The position numbers and the translations under genes are program-made. From Astrocystis sublimbata (Eukaryota > Ascomycota > Sordariomycetes > Xylariales > Xylariaceae), in assembly GCA_022453515.1 (NCBI GenBank), contig JAJNNY010000014.1:62001-126000 (forward strand): a stretch of 64,000 nt of DNA, written 5' to 3'. The notes below the pieces were generated by a model. That model saw only the letters and a list, made by a program, of their open reading frames with translations, searched no databases and was not told the origin of the DNA. Below are positions 1-11,785 of this stretch, in pieces. Numbering within the stretch: the first letter of the stretch is position 1; every line of letters starts with the position of its first letter.

Positions 1-636
1 CGCTTTTACGCTAAGATGACATGGTAAGGTAGTAGGTGCCCACAAGAGCAGTGCAAGTGATTCTGTTGTAGTGCTACTTGTCTAGCAACTCGGAGTTTCG
101 GGAGTACTACTTATGCTCGAAGCTTCGCACTTGTGTCTTAAGAAAGCATCTGGGCAGCACCTTGGTAGAGACGTTCCTAGTCCTTGTAGGGTTGAAGTTT
201 CGACTTGCGCAAATAAGACACGATAGGTCAGACCACTTGGTTATCACTATTAGATATGTTACTTGTTCAGTTGTGTATTGTGTGCAGTAAACATCACTAG
301 AAGTGAAATAGTTCACTATTCACACCGAGGACCAAGAGTACAGTATTAATAAGCGTAGTCAGTGAGTGGCCTGAAAGGCAATGTAGATATCACAGAGCAG
401 ATCCCCCTGATTTGATTTTTGCTTTTCCAATAAGTGCTGTGGGTTTGGAGGCTACAAATAAACCCACGTAGAGAAACTGAGACTGTGCGCCAAAATACCA
501 AAGGCCATAGGCTAGAATCCGTGACTCGAAATAAAATTACAATGCCCAATTAATTATAGGGCTTCTCCAATTTGTACTTTTGCCAACCCTCGACTCCAAT
601 ACACGTACACAACATGTCCCATACGATATTGCATCT
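1..636. other. No supported gene
   Basis: Only short ORFs on both strands, none with domain-like composition or plausible exon borders. No repeat, tRNA or transposon end was seen. Confidence 0.5.
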
Positions 637-900
637 TTATGAGAAGTAGCATTCGATGTCTCGTATCCGGGGCAGACGCTCGGGTTTGTTCTCGACGCAT
701 CGCTTGTAGGTGGTGAGCCGACAATTGTTATCCCGTACCTTGATTATACGGTCGTCTTTCGAAGTGTATAAAAAGCATTCAGGACTTCCTTGCTTCGAGA
801 GGGGTTCACCAGTGCAGAACGGCCCATTGTAGGAATCGCAGCGTTTATAGTAATCAAACATGCCGCCGCATACCCACGTCATCTGCACGTATTGACACAT
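637..900 (-). CDS. Small cysteine-rich protein, function unknown
   Basis: A single-exon ORF of 87 residues starts with a true ATG at 900. It has seven cysteines, one at residue 2, and the opening MCQYVQMTWVCGG is followed by spaced aromatic and Cys residues. Small intracellular Cys-rich proteins beginning MC...CG are common in filamentous ascomycetes and have no assigned role (recollection of the family style, not a search). There is no signal peptide, so a secreted effector is unlikely. It could instead be the last exon of a longer gene, or chance. It lies in gene-poor DNA about 1.5 kb from the end of the P450 gene. Confidence 0.45.
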   Translation of the reverse strand: MCQYVQMTWVCGGMFDYYKRCDSYNGPFCTGEPLSKQGSPECFLYTSKDDRIIKVRDNNCRLTTYKRCVENKPERLPRIRDIECYFS

Positions 901-2413
901 TGGATTGGTGAAGACAGATATGGTCGATAAGACTAGATGGATGTGTCAGTTTGGGCGTCTGCTTTGACGTCTACATACTAAGCAATTACGTACCTGGGAC
1001 GGCAAGGAATGAGCTTGATAGCGGATGAATCGGCTGAAGATCAGATTCGTGTGTTCTTAGGGTGACGAGAGATCGTGGATGAATCGTATGCATGTCCTGA
1101 ATGCTGCGATAAGCATCGAGGATCTCGGTCTGAGATTCTTATATATGGTCGTGAGCTCGTCTTCCGTTTGACTCCCACAACGACAGTCATCTCTACTTAA
1201 AGGAAGCTTTGCCTCATGCAAATACAAGATCAAAGAGGAGCGTTCAAGAATGTAGTATCGGTTGCACCAGAATTGCCACTCCCTTGGGATAACATCTTTC
1301 GTCCCAATCAGAAGGGTGGCCACGTTTGTTGCGGACGTAACACGACTTAGTGGAACTAGCAATAGCTCTTCACCGAGTGTAGCCACATGAGAGCACACTT
1401 GGCTTGCTGGAAGCTTAGGTATATTGCCGATATTGAAAGGATGATAGCCCTGACCTAAACATGTTTTGGGATGATGTCTCGGGAGTCTTTGCACTGCCTT
1501 GCTTTGCTTTTACATGATCTTTTCTTTCTATCTCTTTTTATTTTGGTTAGGGAGGCAGGACTTGTGTTTCAAGGTGCCATTAGCACCGTGTTCTACCTGG
1601 AGGGCTAGGTCTCCTTTGTCTCCTTTGTCCCTCCCTTCCCTCTGGGTCTGTAAGCTGGCTAGGTAAGTAATTAAGTAGTCTGGTTGAAGAGTAGAGGGCT
1701 TCCATGACCATGTCAAAATAATACCTTGTCACCGGGCGTAGGACGTAGGAAAGTCGGAGAAGATAGAACTTCCCAAATCCTTACAATCGTTATAATGCCT
1801 TACTCCGGAAAACAGCCTCAGCTCAACCTCTCTTAAGGTAAGGCTAGGTAAAGCACGACCCTCGGTACATGTTCTCGGAGCTCAGCCCTTGAAAGTGGCG
1901 CTGCGAGTCTGTCGCAACCAAGGCCCAAAAATGAGAGTGAGAGAGTACTAATATGCACTGTGCTACACAGCCCATCACATCTTTCGAGAGTTAAAATTTT
2001 CCCAGAAGAGGAAATTGCTAGTTTCAGCAGTTATGCTACTTATTTTCAAGACTGAAGCTGCATCAATTGCTCATGCGCATTACATATAGACTTGTGTGCA
2101 GTCGCATTTCCCCCAAGACCAGGACAATGTGTGCCTGCGCCCCCGCCGTCCCAGCCCCTCTCTTTACCTAGAGAAGACGGGACTATTGTCCGAGCTCGTG
2201 ATTGGCTATTACATGAGGTGGTGAGATGGGAGGCATCGAAAGGCAAGGGATCATGATAGCGTTCAGCTATGCGAACCATTCCTTGGGTGTGTCGGCATTT
2301 TACTGCAGGCTAGTCCATTGAGAATGCTTACAAATTTTCGGTATCGATCTCATTTTCCAGTTACACATTCTCAGTTAAAGATCGCCTGCGTCTCGTGCGT
2401 CAAATTTGACTTC
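901..2413. other. Intergenic, no supported gene
   Basis: A 145-codon open frame on the minus strand (1057-1494) opens only with GTG and has no ATG before its last third, so it is not called. A pyrimidine-rich stretch near 1600-1640 repeats CTCCTTTGT. Nothing else was recognised. Confidence 0.5.
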
Positions 2414-4010
2414 TTAGCCCTTAGTCCTCGAGGTGACATGGATGGGCAGTACAGCGGCAATAGCAGGGGAGGCGTCTACCCCAAGGGAGGCATCCGGATC
2501 GACGAGGTTGAGCTTTGCAACAAATTAGCAAGGCTGATGGAGGCGCATTCGGATTTTGTGACACTGACCTGAAACTTCATGAGGAGCGCAGGAACAACCT
2601 TCTTGATTGACATGACCGCGATGTTCTGACCCAGACAGGCGCGCCGTCCGCGACTGAACCCCATGTGCGAGGCTTCCATCAGTCGCAGCTGTTCTCGGTC
2701 CTCTGTGAGCCACCGCTCGGGACGGAACACGTCGACATCGTCGCCATACACTCTCTTGTTGGCGTGTACGGCTGCGGGCAGGCAACCGACACTCGTTCCA
2801 GCGGGGAAGTACGTGCCGGCAATCTCGGCACCGCCCTCAGGTACGAGTCGCTCCATGGGGAATGTTATGGCTGTGTATACGCGCATTGTCTCCCTGACAA
2901 CGGCGTTGAGATACGGCAACTTGCCAACTTCGGCAAAGGCCGGGACTTCTCGGATGCCCGCATCTGTAAGTTCGGCTTCCAGTTTCTTCAGAGTTTCCGG
3001 GTTCTTCAGGAGGAGGAATAACATTGCCGAAATAGTAGTCGCTGTTGTGTCACCGGCACCCGAGATTGTGCTCATCAGCATGCTTACGATGCCTGATCCA
3101 TTCAGCGCCACAGGGAAGTCCTCTCTGGCCTCGAGAAAGCGGTCTAAAAGGTCTGTATGACCAGCAACCTCCTTGTCGTTCTTGAGACCGCCCTTAACTC
3201 CAAGCCTTGCCTCCAGTCTTGCGGTCGCAGCGGCCACCATACTTGACGGACCCCGCTTAGAAGGCTGGTAGATCGGATTCCGGTGCACGAGCCGTTCGAC
3301 TCCTGGGTAGGACATCCAATAGGCCCAATGGTTGAGACGGTCCTTGATGACCTGAACAGAGCCACCCACATCGCCTTCAGCAGCTAGACAGCCGAGCGGG
3401 TTCCCGAAAGAGAAGCGGGCGGCAGCGTCCATGGTATACCACAGCATCATGGCCGAGACGTCGAATTCGGACTTTTTAGACACGCTTTGCAAGAGTTCAT
3501 GAATAGTCAAATCGATCCATTCCTCATAATCCAACGAGGCATTGGGAGTAAAGGCATTGGCAACTGAACGCCTGAGGGCGGCATGCTTTTTCTCGTCTCG
3601 CGTGCTCACCAGGGACGGAATATCTTGTCCGTTTTGGCGTCCCGATAGCACCCTGTACGCCTCACCCTATCATTCGATTAGACAAAACTCAACATCCGAC
3701 ATATCGCTCACAGAAAGACTGGCCATACCGTTATGAATCCTGCCCGACTCCCGTACACAACATTGATGACCTCCGGGTCACTGATGCTTATAGAGTTGGG
3801 GCCATAGCGTACTACCGGTCCATGTTTGGCGTGTAGCTCTAAGAGCCTCTCACGCAGCGTCCCGTTGTGTTGATGATAGGTACGCCAGAGGTCGGTGAAC
3901 CCCGCTAGGAACGGGCCAGGATTCTTGCGCAGCTTGTTCCATCTGAGTACTGCACGCACGCCGACAAGGCCGAGTATAACGGCAGGAAGTATAAAATATG
4001 AGAGCACCAT
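2414..4010 (-). CDS. Cytochrome P450 monooxygenase
   Basis: Three exons give 492 residues: 4010-3729, 3666-2569 and 2512-2414. The start is the ATG at 4010, followed by an N-terminal membrane anchor (about residues 2-22) for ER attachment and the proline-rich hinge KNPGPF. Visible hallmarks are the I-helix AGDTT, ExxR as ETMR, the PERW motif and the heme-binding FSRGRRACLG with Cys438 as axial ligand. The second intron (2568-2513, 56 bp) removes a false reading-through end; splicing it restores the usual tail KFQLNLVDPDASL. The length is normal for a fungal microsomal P450, and the overall look is that of the benzoate/pisatin-hydroxylase-like group. The substrate cannot be read from sequence. 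The DUF829 gene upstream on the same strand suggests a shared metabolic role. Confidence 0.93.
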
Positions 4011-4562
4011 GGTACGATTAATTTGTCCTTGGGGAGGCGAATAGAGAAGAGAAGCAAGAGTAGAGTTGATGACCCCCTCCCTCTCAGTACCATTTTCCCT
4101 TTATGAGTGATTAGCTTGGTACTATGATTGTATGCATTATCGGAGCAGGTGGGCAAGACAGGTAACATGGGACAGGAGAGGGGTCAGCCGAGGTCAGTGT
4201 ACCAAGCCTCGAACCAGACCCAGTCAATTTTAATCGGGCCAAATATACCATGGGTGTCCTGTTGGTTCATCTACGCCGCACGGGAGCCAATCTTGGACGA
4301 CCTGTGGCAGTTGGGCAAGATAAAACACCTGTCTATTTTGTCATGAACCCTGGTTGTAAATCGGATATAGAAGCACCTCAGCCGGACTTTGTCACCATCG
4401 TCATGATCTTACTCATGTTGTCGGTATTAACATGGTTTTACACGTTAGTGTGCCGCGAATTGCCGGGCGTGATATTGAAGGTTGTCTATCCACTGAAGTA
4501 AAGTTTGGCGCAACGATAGTACACGATGATTTTGCGAATCGGATATTTCAACGCTGACCAGA
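4011..4562. promoter_or_regulatory. Upstream region of the P450 gene
   Basis: A 552-bp gap between the DUF829 stop and the P450 start, both genes on the minus strand. It should hold the P450 promoter. No specific binding site was identified. Confidence 0.4.
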
Positions 4563-5432
4563 TCAATGTTTAGGGGCGATGGCCTTGTCCCACGTCTTCT
4601 CAACAGTGGCCCAGTACCGCTGACCATCCGTCCGCATATGGGCGACATGTGGACTGTCCTTGAAACATTCCTTTTGCGCATCGAAGCCCGCAGCGATGGC
4701 TTTATCAGCGTGGTGTTCGATATCCCGCCAGTCTACCATGTTGTCCGCCGTTCCATAGATGTAGGTGCGGTTAGTCTGCTTGACTAGCCTGCTGTCGTTC
4801 AAGACTCTCGCATTTTTGGAGAGGAAATCCTCGCCGGAAACGAAAGCGAAAATGACATGCCAGATCCAGGCAGTGGTGATCATCAACACAACGAACGGAG
4901 CGACAAGCAAACGAAGGGGCCCTTGGGGGAAGCTTGCCATCATGGCATTGTAAGACTTGTCAAAATGATGCAACCCGGGACAGGAGTCGAAAACGGTGCA
5001 GTGCAAGGGGAATGGCTGGCCAAACATCCTCTTGTAGCTGAGGTAGACATTCTGCATCGAAGTAGCACCGCCGTTCGAGAAGACATGCGCCAAGATTTCC
5101 GGGTGGTCCGGAGATAACGACAAGCCGCCGGCATCGATCAGGGAACGCAAGTACCACACGGCCGGCTGCACTGCACTGTGGGCTACCGGGGACAACATGG
5201 CTTCTCTCAAGACGAATTTGAGCAAGATAATAGTAGCATCCGGATACTTGGACTGGTAGCGGTCGATGTATTTGGCGATGTGCACGTCTCGTGCGTCCAT
5301 CCAAGCCGCCAAGAAGATTAGCTTGGGATGTTGTGTGTCTGCAGGTAAGGGCCGATTCTCGCTGGGTTCATATGTGAAGACGTGGGTTGACAGCTTGGTC
5401 ATCATATGTAATGATGTTGAACTAGGTGCCAT
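4563..5432 (-). CDS. DUF829 / PaxU-like alpha/beta hydrolase
   Basis: A single exon of 289 residues from the ATG at 5432. It fits the DUF829 (TMEM53/PaxU) family: an N-terminal strand region PKLIFLAAWMDARDVHIAKY, the nucleophile elbow HVFSNGG with Ser119, an acid in YGTADNMVDW, and the C-terminal signature SPHVAHMRTDGQRYW carrying the likely catalytic His. A hydrophobic segment near residues 170-195 may lie on a membrane. PaxU is encoded in the paxilline indole-diterpene cluster, but the family is broad in fungi and its chemistry is poorly defined. It lies 552 bp upstream of a P450 on the same strand. No prenyltransferase, GGPP synthase or cyclase occurs in the window, so an indole-diterpene cluster is not supported. 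Confidence 0.88.
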   Translation of the reverse strand: MAPSSTSLHMMTKLSTHVFTYEPSENRPLPADTQHPKLIFLAAWMDARDVHIAKYIDRYQSKYPDATIILLKFVLREAMLSPVAHSAVQPAVWYLRSLIDAGGLSLSPDHPEILAHVFSNGGATSMQNVYLSYKRMFGQPFPLHCTVFDSCPGLHHFDKSYNAMMASFPQGPLRLLVAPFVVLMITTAWIWHVIFAFVSGEDFLSKNARVLNDSRLVKQTNRTYIYGTADNMVDWRDIEHHADKAIAAGFDAQKECFKDSPHVAHMRTDGQRYWATVEKTWDKAIAPKH

Positions 5433-8400
5433 CTTGCTGAGCTTGTTTTGCTTAGAAGTAGGTCTTTCTGAATAAGTGCCTAGCTAGGGTATGATTCTGA
5501 CGGCTCGGAAATAGCTGGATGACGATCAGTGTCAGTTAATGGAAAGCATCGAGTAAGAATTAAGAGAGAAAGAAAATCTTCGAACACATCTATATCTATG
5601 TAAGCAAGATACAAACAACAGACAGCTTTAAGATGTTACCTTTGAGCTAGAGAGGATGTAATGATCATGCGAACCGGCTAATTCCCGGGAAGCATACAGA
5701 ACTGGTTAGCGTTTGTTCGGAGCGAAAGTAAGTGAATCATTGATGAAAACAAGGCAACAAAGCATTGTTGCAGCATACACGAGGGCCTCGAATTGGCACA
5801 AACGAAGTTGCCAAGTTTTATGTGCAAGAGAAAACCCGACAGCTGTATCAAGGTTGTAGGACCCATCCTGTATGCTGCACTGTCACGTGGTGCATGTTGA
5901 ATAGACATAGGTAGCAGTAGGTAATTAGATGCTTACTTACATAGGTAGGTAATTGCTAGAAATGCCGACTCCAGTGTCAGTGTGAATATCAATATCGATA
6001 TCAATGTCAACAGTCAACAGTCAACAACAAGAAGCAATTCAATGAGCACTTGCGGTCCTAATTTGGTGGCGAAAAAATAAGCATATCAAGAGCGGCAGCC
6101 TCGGCAGCGGCGAGATACGGTAGACGGGCATCTCGCAACGGGCCGAGACCTTTCGGATTTGGAAAGCGATCGTATTCACGACTTACGGCCGGTGCGCAGC
6201 CCGCAACATTGTACAGTATGAGTATGCAATTTCCCTCGGACCCGATTCGTATCAGTCTCAAGTCGCACTGCATCAAACACTTCTGAATTGATACCACCAG
6301 CATCACTTGGCGTACTGCAGAAAGGCTCGAACGATAACGTAACTCCAGATAGCATAAGTCTCGTAAAAACGGCAGCGACGTACCTATCTTGACAGTCCCG
6401 AGTGGGAGATTTGGGTGCAATCATGACAACCACGTGCTGCCTGCTATTGGCCAGCAGTGAGTATCTCAGTCGTACGAAACAAACGCACGGCACGCTCGCT
6501 TTCCAAGGTTCTTATCTCATCGCGGTAGCAATGCTTACACCAGGCAAGAGCAGTTGGGGATGCGTGAGCTGCCTACTACCACAAGACGGGTTGTTGATCT
6601 GATTTGCCTGCGGACCGTAGCTGATGTTGACCTTACCTTCTGACTAACAGACACACAGGGTGGTGGGCATCCATCAACTTGAAGTCTTGTACCAACAACA
6701 TCACGCTCGAACCACGAGCATCACCGACATCAAGTTCGCAATCTGAACACCAATGATCATCTCCAGGCCCAAGACCCTGGTCTCGTTTCGTACCGAGACT
6801 TGTCTTGCCTGCGGTGAATTTGGCAAATGCTACTCCGCATTCCTCTAAACCCTGCATACGAAGCGTACCCCACAGCCACCCCAGGCCCAGCTTCACCTCA
6901 GCGGCTCAGCAGCTCAGCCCAACGAACAATACATCAATGTCGAACTGGCGAATGCCTTTCTCTGCACTACGTGCAATGACTGCCTACAAGTCGGACTGAG
7001 CAGGATCTTCAGGTAACTTGAGCCCCCCAACACACACGGCAGAATCGAGAGAGTCGAGATTCCTATCGCAATGCAGCGAGAAATTCCAAGGATGGGCGGA
7101 AAATATCGCGCACGTCTCCAGATGACGTTCGCCCCGATGGCTGCACCTCTCTGATAACACGAGTCGTCTTGAACACACCGCCTCGCCGAAGCCGAGCGCG
7201 ACCGCCCTATGTAAGCCTATCATACAGTCAACGTTCGAGATGCAGAGTGTTGCCAACGGTCGTCGGCGGTAGCCCGACAGGTCTGGAGCTTCTCAAAGAT
7301 ACCCGGCGGTCCAGGCCTCCCGCGTTCTGGCTTGAGTATATGCTGCGCTCTCCTGGTCCTGAAATCTATTGCCTGTCTTCTTTCCCGCCCTTGTTCTCGA
7401 TAACTCCCCTGATATAGTGGAGCCGTGCAATCGTGGCCTCATATGGCGGTCTCGCATGATAGTAGTCGAGGGGCATTTCTCGGGCTCACTCTGTGATGCC
7501 AGTCTGGCGGTGAACCGCGAAGCTTTACTCGCGGCGGGTGTTGACTAACAGGAGACAGACTTCGATATGGGATGATGAGTCTGCGTGAGCCTAACTTAGG
7601 TCGCTGGACATTGTATGGCCCGTTAACCCAGCCTGCAGCTGGACTGAGTTGGTAAACATTCTATGATGGTGCGAGGATGACAGTGAGTTGACCTGCTCGA
7701 CTGACTACCAACTTACTTACCTGGATATAGATTAGTCTAGCTCGCCCAGTTCCCCATCAATGCCAAGTCTGGATGGTGTTGATGATTAGTTGGAGTCTTC
7801 TCTCGGCTGGAGGGAAGCCCTTCTCATCACGCGACATAGAATGAAGACGCTTGGCCCTCTTTGCCAGTATTTGTTTGTCAACTGGTATGCTTTGGGACCT
7901 TCGCCGTTCCGACCGTCCGCGACAGGTCAACGTTCGAGATCTTCGTCCAAGCTAGGGGCCGCATTAAAGTCTGGGTGATCACCTACGCAGACTTGGACTT
8001 GGTCTCCACAAGATTGACCGAGATTTCGAAGAATGGAGAATGCAACATGCCCCATTGACCATTGATGGAGCTCGGTCGAGCTTGGTCTCGGGTCTTGCTC
8101 GGGAGCATCATGTTCTGTCATGTCAGTGCATGGTCCCAAATCAAATTGGCACAGCTCAAGTTGCAATTCAAGGCAATTGATTAGGTATTGTCTGTGTGAG
8201 TATAAAGTCCTGAGGGGTACAATTACTCATGTATCATGTTGAATGGCGCTGACCAGCAGGTGGTTCCGCTCCTATCCAGTAGCCCGGGATTTCATCGCGC
8301 GCATGGCTGGCTTCCAATGTCCAAAGCCGTGCAGAGCCAGGCATGCCAGCATGCCGAGCGCCAAGCCCCAAGCCCCAAGCGGCCTAGGCCAGAGCTGCCG

Positions 8401-9134
8401 AGCAGGTACCCAAGGCAGCACCCAAGGTACCGAACCGTAGCCGGCACGGGCGTGGGTACGACTCAAGCTACCTACCTGGGCACCCGAGGGCACCTACGCA
8501 GACAGCGGGGTGCCGTCTGCCTTAGCAGCCCCTAGCCGGCCCTCTAGCATGGCCCTCCAGCACCCCCTCGACCCCTAGCTGCTGCAGGCACTCCCCGCCA
8601 AGCAGGATTAACAGGGCGCCCCGCCGGGTGGTGACGGAATCGCATGCAGCTACCAACTAAGTGAAGACGGCAACACTGCAACAGCAGCTAAACCGACCGA
8701 CACTGACCTCACTTTTCACCTCTTCCCGCCCGAAACCGCCTGACTGGCCCCCCCGAGACCAACCGACGCCGTCGTGATCTTCTCCCACGTCTCAACCCAC
8801 GATCCGTACTGCTCAGCGTCCTCGCTCCCTCCGTGTTGACCATACTTGCAACGTGCACAACCGTCCCCTTGCCGTCTGTGACCTACAATCCCGTTCGACT
8901 CTGACTACCGCAATTCTTGGTATTCTTGTTCCTGTTGTCTAGCCCAAAGAACTGCCGAACTGGGCGATCCGGCTCGTCTTGTACTCCCCGTAGCGTGGAC
9001 ATCATAGCCCGTTTTCTGACAGACTCGTCCGTTTCTTGGTATCCGGGTCGCGGATCCACTTGCTCCTTGCTTTTTTCCTCATCATCGAGCTGTCACTTCA
9101 GCATACGCATGCCAGCTCGACCGATTCATACTAC

Positions 9135-9167
9135 ATGTACTACATGATACTGCTGCTAGTGCTGTAA
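9135..9167 (+). promoter_or_regulatory. Possible upstream ORF of PFK-2/FBPase-2
   Basis: A ten-codon ORF (MYYMILLLVL, then stop) lies 106 nt before the main ATG. It matters only if the transcript starts upstream of it, which sequence alone cannot show. Confidence 0.3.
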
Positions 9168-9241
9168 TCGTCCATCCCACGTCCTTTTACCGAACACGCC
9201 CGGATTCTCCCGCCTCTCTTCCCCACTACCTCTCATAGTAC

Positions 9242-9256
9242 ATGATTGTGCCGTGA
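9242..9256 (+). promoter_or_regulatory. Possible four-codon upstream ORF
   Basis: ATG ATT GTG CCG TGA ends 17 nt before the main PFK-2/FBPase-2 ATG at 9274. If present in the mRNA it would reduce or regulate translation of the main frame. Confidence 0.35.
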
Positions 9257-9273
9257 CGGCATCGCTGGCAAGC

Positions 9274-10820
9274 ATGGTACCGAAAACCAACGGCCGTGGG
9301 GTCCAGGCCGAGGATGTCAAGATCTGTGTGGTCATGGTGGGACTGCCAGCCCGTGGGAAGAGCTATATCGCACATAGAGGTACATCTATATCTATCTGCA
9401 TCTGTCTCAGCCCCAAAGCCCTCTCTCCCCCACTCTCCCTGTCAATGCCGTCTTACAACGAAGGGCGAAGTGGCTGACGTGTAATTGGTTGTCTTGCAGC
9501 GCAACGCTACCTGACCTGGCTCTCGATACCGTCCCAGGTCTTCAATGTGGGCAAATACCGCCGAGAGGACGCCCCCCAACCGTCTGCCGACTTCTTCGAC
9601 AATGGCAATCCCGAGGGCGAGCGTAAACGTCGTGCCGCAGCCGAGGCGGCCTTTGCCGATATGCTGCGCTGGTTCCGCGAAGGTGGCGTCATAGGAATAC
9701 TGGACGCCACGAATTCAACCAAAGAAAGGCGCAAATGGGTCATGGACTGGTGCACGGGTGAGGGAATCGAGGTCCTCTTCGTCGAGTCCAAATGCGACAA
9801 TGAGGATTTGATAATGGCGAATATACGCGACGTCAAGACATCCAGTCCCGATTATAAGGATCAGGATCCTGAAGCGGCCGCCCTCGACTTCCGCAATCGC
9901 ATAAAAAACTACGAGAAAGTATACAAGTCCATTGACGAAGACGGCGATGAGAGTCACTATACCTACCTCAAGATGATGGATGTGGGCAGCCAAGTGATTA
10001 TCAACCGCATACGAGATTATCTGCAAAGTCGAGTGGTATACTACCTTATGAACTTACATATTCGCCCGCGCTCAATTTGGTTGTCGAGACACGGCGAGTC
10101 TATGTATAATCTCTCTGGCCGGATTGGCGGCGACGCGGAATTGTCTCCTAGGGGCCAGCAGTATGCTAAGAAACTCCCAGATCTGGTGCGGGAGTCTGTC
10201 GGCGTAAGTTTACGTCATTCGCATATGTTGTGTCCATCGCTCGTCGCTGTCCACAGCATCGTATCATGATTCGTTGACTAACCCAATTATAGGGCGATCG
10301 GCCCCTCACTGTATGGACTTCGACGCTCAAAAGAACCATAGCGACGGCACATCACTTACCCGCAGACCACAATCAGCTACAATGGAAGGCGCTTGATGAA
10401 CTGGATGCTGGCGTCTGCGACGGCATGACATACCAGGAGATAAAAGACGTATATCCGGAAGACTTTATCGCGCGAGATGAGGACAAGTACAACTACCGGT
10501 ACCGAGGCGGCGAATCGTACAGGGATGTGGTGATACGATTAGAACCCATCATCATGGAGCTGGAACGATCCGAGGACATCCTCATCGTAACACACCAAGC
10601 TATCCTGCGTTGCATTTATGCATACTTCATGGAGAAGGACCAATCTCGTTCACCGTGGATGAACGTTCCCCTCCACTGCCTCATCAAGTTGACGCCCGGC
10701 GCGTATAGCACAGACGAGCAACGCTACCACGCCGATATCCCGGCCGTCAGCACTTGGCGCGGCAAGGGCAGCACAGCGAAGCACGAAGACCCCGCACCCG
10801 AAGCGGGCATGTCCCATTGA
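9274..10820 (+). CDS. 6-phosphofructo-2-kinase/fructose-2,6-bisphosphatase
   Basis: Three exons (9274-9379, 9500-10203, 10293-10820) encode 445 residues. The cytosolic enzyme makes and degrades fructose-2,6-bisphosphate, the signal balancing glycolysis and gluconeogenesis. The kinase half has Walker A GLPARGKS at residues 23-30 and the conserved FNVGKYRR substrate region. The phosphatase half starts near residue 225 with the phosphohistidine motif RHGES (His233), and the second His is in THQA (His371). Both catalytic histidines are present, so the bisphosphatase should be active, unlike kinase-only yeast Pfk26. A GTG-initiated extension seven codons longer exists, but the ATG at 9274 is the first in-frame ATG. 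The N-terminus is short for the family, without the long regulatory extension of yeast enzymes. Both introns are GT-AG (120 and 89 bp). Confidence 0.95.
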
Positions 10821-11785
10821 TCGCATTCCGTCCGAAAATACCCGAATGTCAAAAGTGCCCTGTTAGGAGCAGCGGAACCAATGCCGTGCGATAGACTGTG
10901 AAGCATGAGATAACGCTGTCTTGTTGTCAATCATTGGGGGCCATTGGTCTGTTATCAATGCTGTCACGGAGAAAGGGAGAAAAACTACGAGCTCCTCGGG
11001 CAACGGGTTGGCGAGGCTGGCGCATCTATGCAATGTGCAAAGGAAAATATCAAATTATCTGGCCGCAGTTAACTGGACATCAATTATTATACTTCCAATG
11101 CCCCACGGGGGGCTTGTACATTAAACAATGATCCGGCGTCTTTACATAGGTCTATTGTAATGATACATAGCAGCTGACGTTTTTTTGGTATGAAACACCA
11201 CCCCTCACGTCTCTGGCCATATGGCTCCTGTCACACCCGCCGCTTTTACGATTTGGTGCTCTTCGTTTGATATGAAACTCTGTGTGTGCTATCTATACGT
11301 AAGCCGAGAAGTTGAGGATCCCGAGGTTGAATTGGAGTGTTACGTTATAGGACGGCGCGGTTATCACCGGAAGCTAGTTGCATTAGGATGACTCCAAATG
11401 ACATGCTCGTCTCACGACGCAGTGCCACGAACGAACTGATGTTACGATTCGAAATCATGTTGCATGCTGAAATCCGAGAACAGCCTGAACTCAGAGTGAG
11501 TCGTTTAAGGAACAAAGATGGGCATTCGGTCTTGTTTACTCCTGTTCAACTGGATTGGCTGATGAACAAATATTGGTATGTATGACCTTTAAAGTAAATC
11601 ACTATCTGTATTAATCTCACATGGAATCTTGAATCGAATCGACAACAATATTACACCACATTCCGCCCGCCCCCTATCATACGTCCCTTCATCCCCCACC
11701 ACCACCATTGCCCATCCCTTCGTACCCTAGCATCTGCCCTTCCCCAGCCATCTCACATCAGAATACGACATGGCAGTCTAGAATC
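10821..11785. other. Convergent intergenic region
   Basis: Lies between the ends of two convergent genes. Short ORFs only; about 11640-11760 is C-rich. It probably holds both 3' UTRs. Confidence 0.5.

Larger units (their letters stand above)
5433..9273. other. 3.8-kb gene-poor interval; CT-rich leader before PFK-2
   Basis: No ORF here has a convincing start, composition or exon structure. A run of simple alternation (ATCAATATCGATATCAATG, then repeated GTCAACA) lies at about 5985-6030. From about 8700 to 9273 the plus strand is pyrimidine-rich, as in fungal promoters and 5' leaders, and probably belongs to the PFK-2/FBPase-2 gene. Confidence 0.5.

Noticed and set aside
1057..1494. A 145-codon minus-strand frame
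   Set aside because: Starts at GTG with no ATG until near the end, no domain, and no exon to provide a start.
4563..5432. Reading the DUF829/P450 pair as an indole-diterpene cluster
   Set aside because: No prenyltransferase, GGPP synthase or terpene cyclase in the window; DUF829 proteins are widespread outside such clusters.
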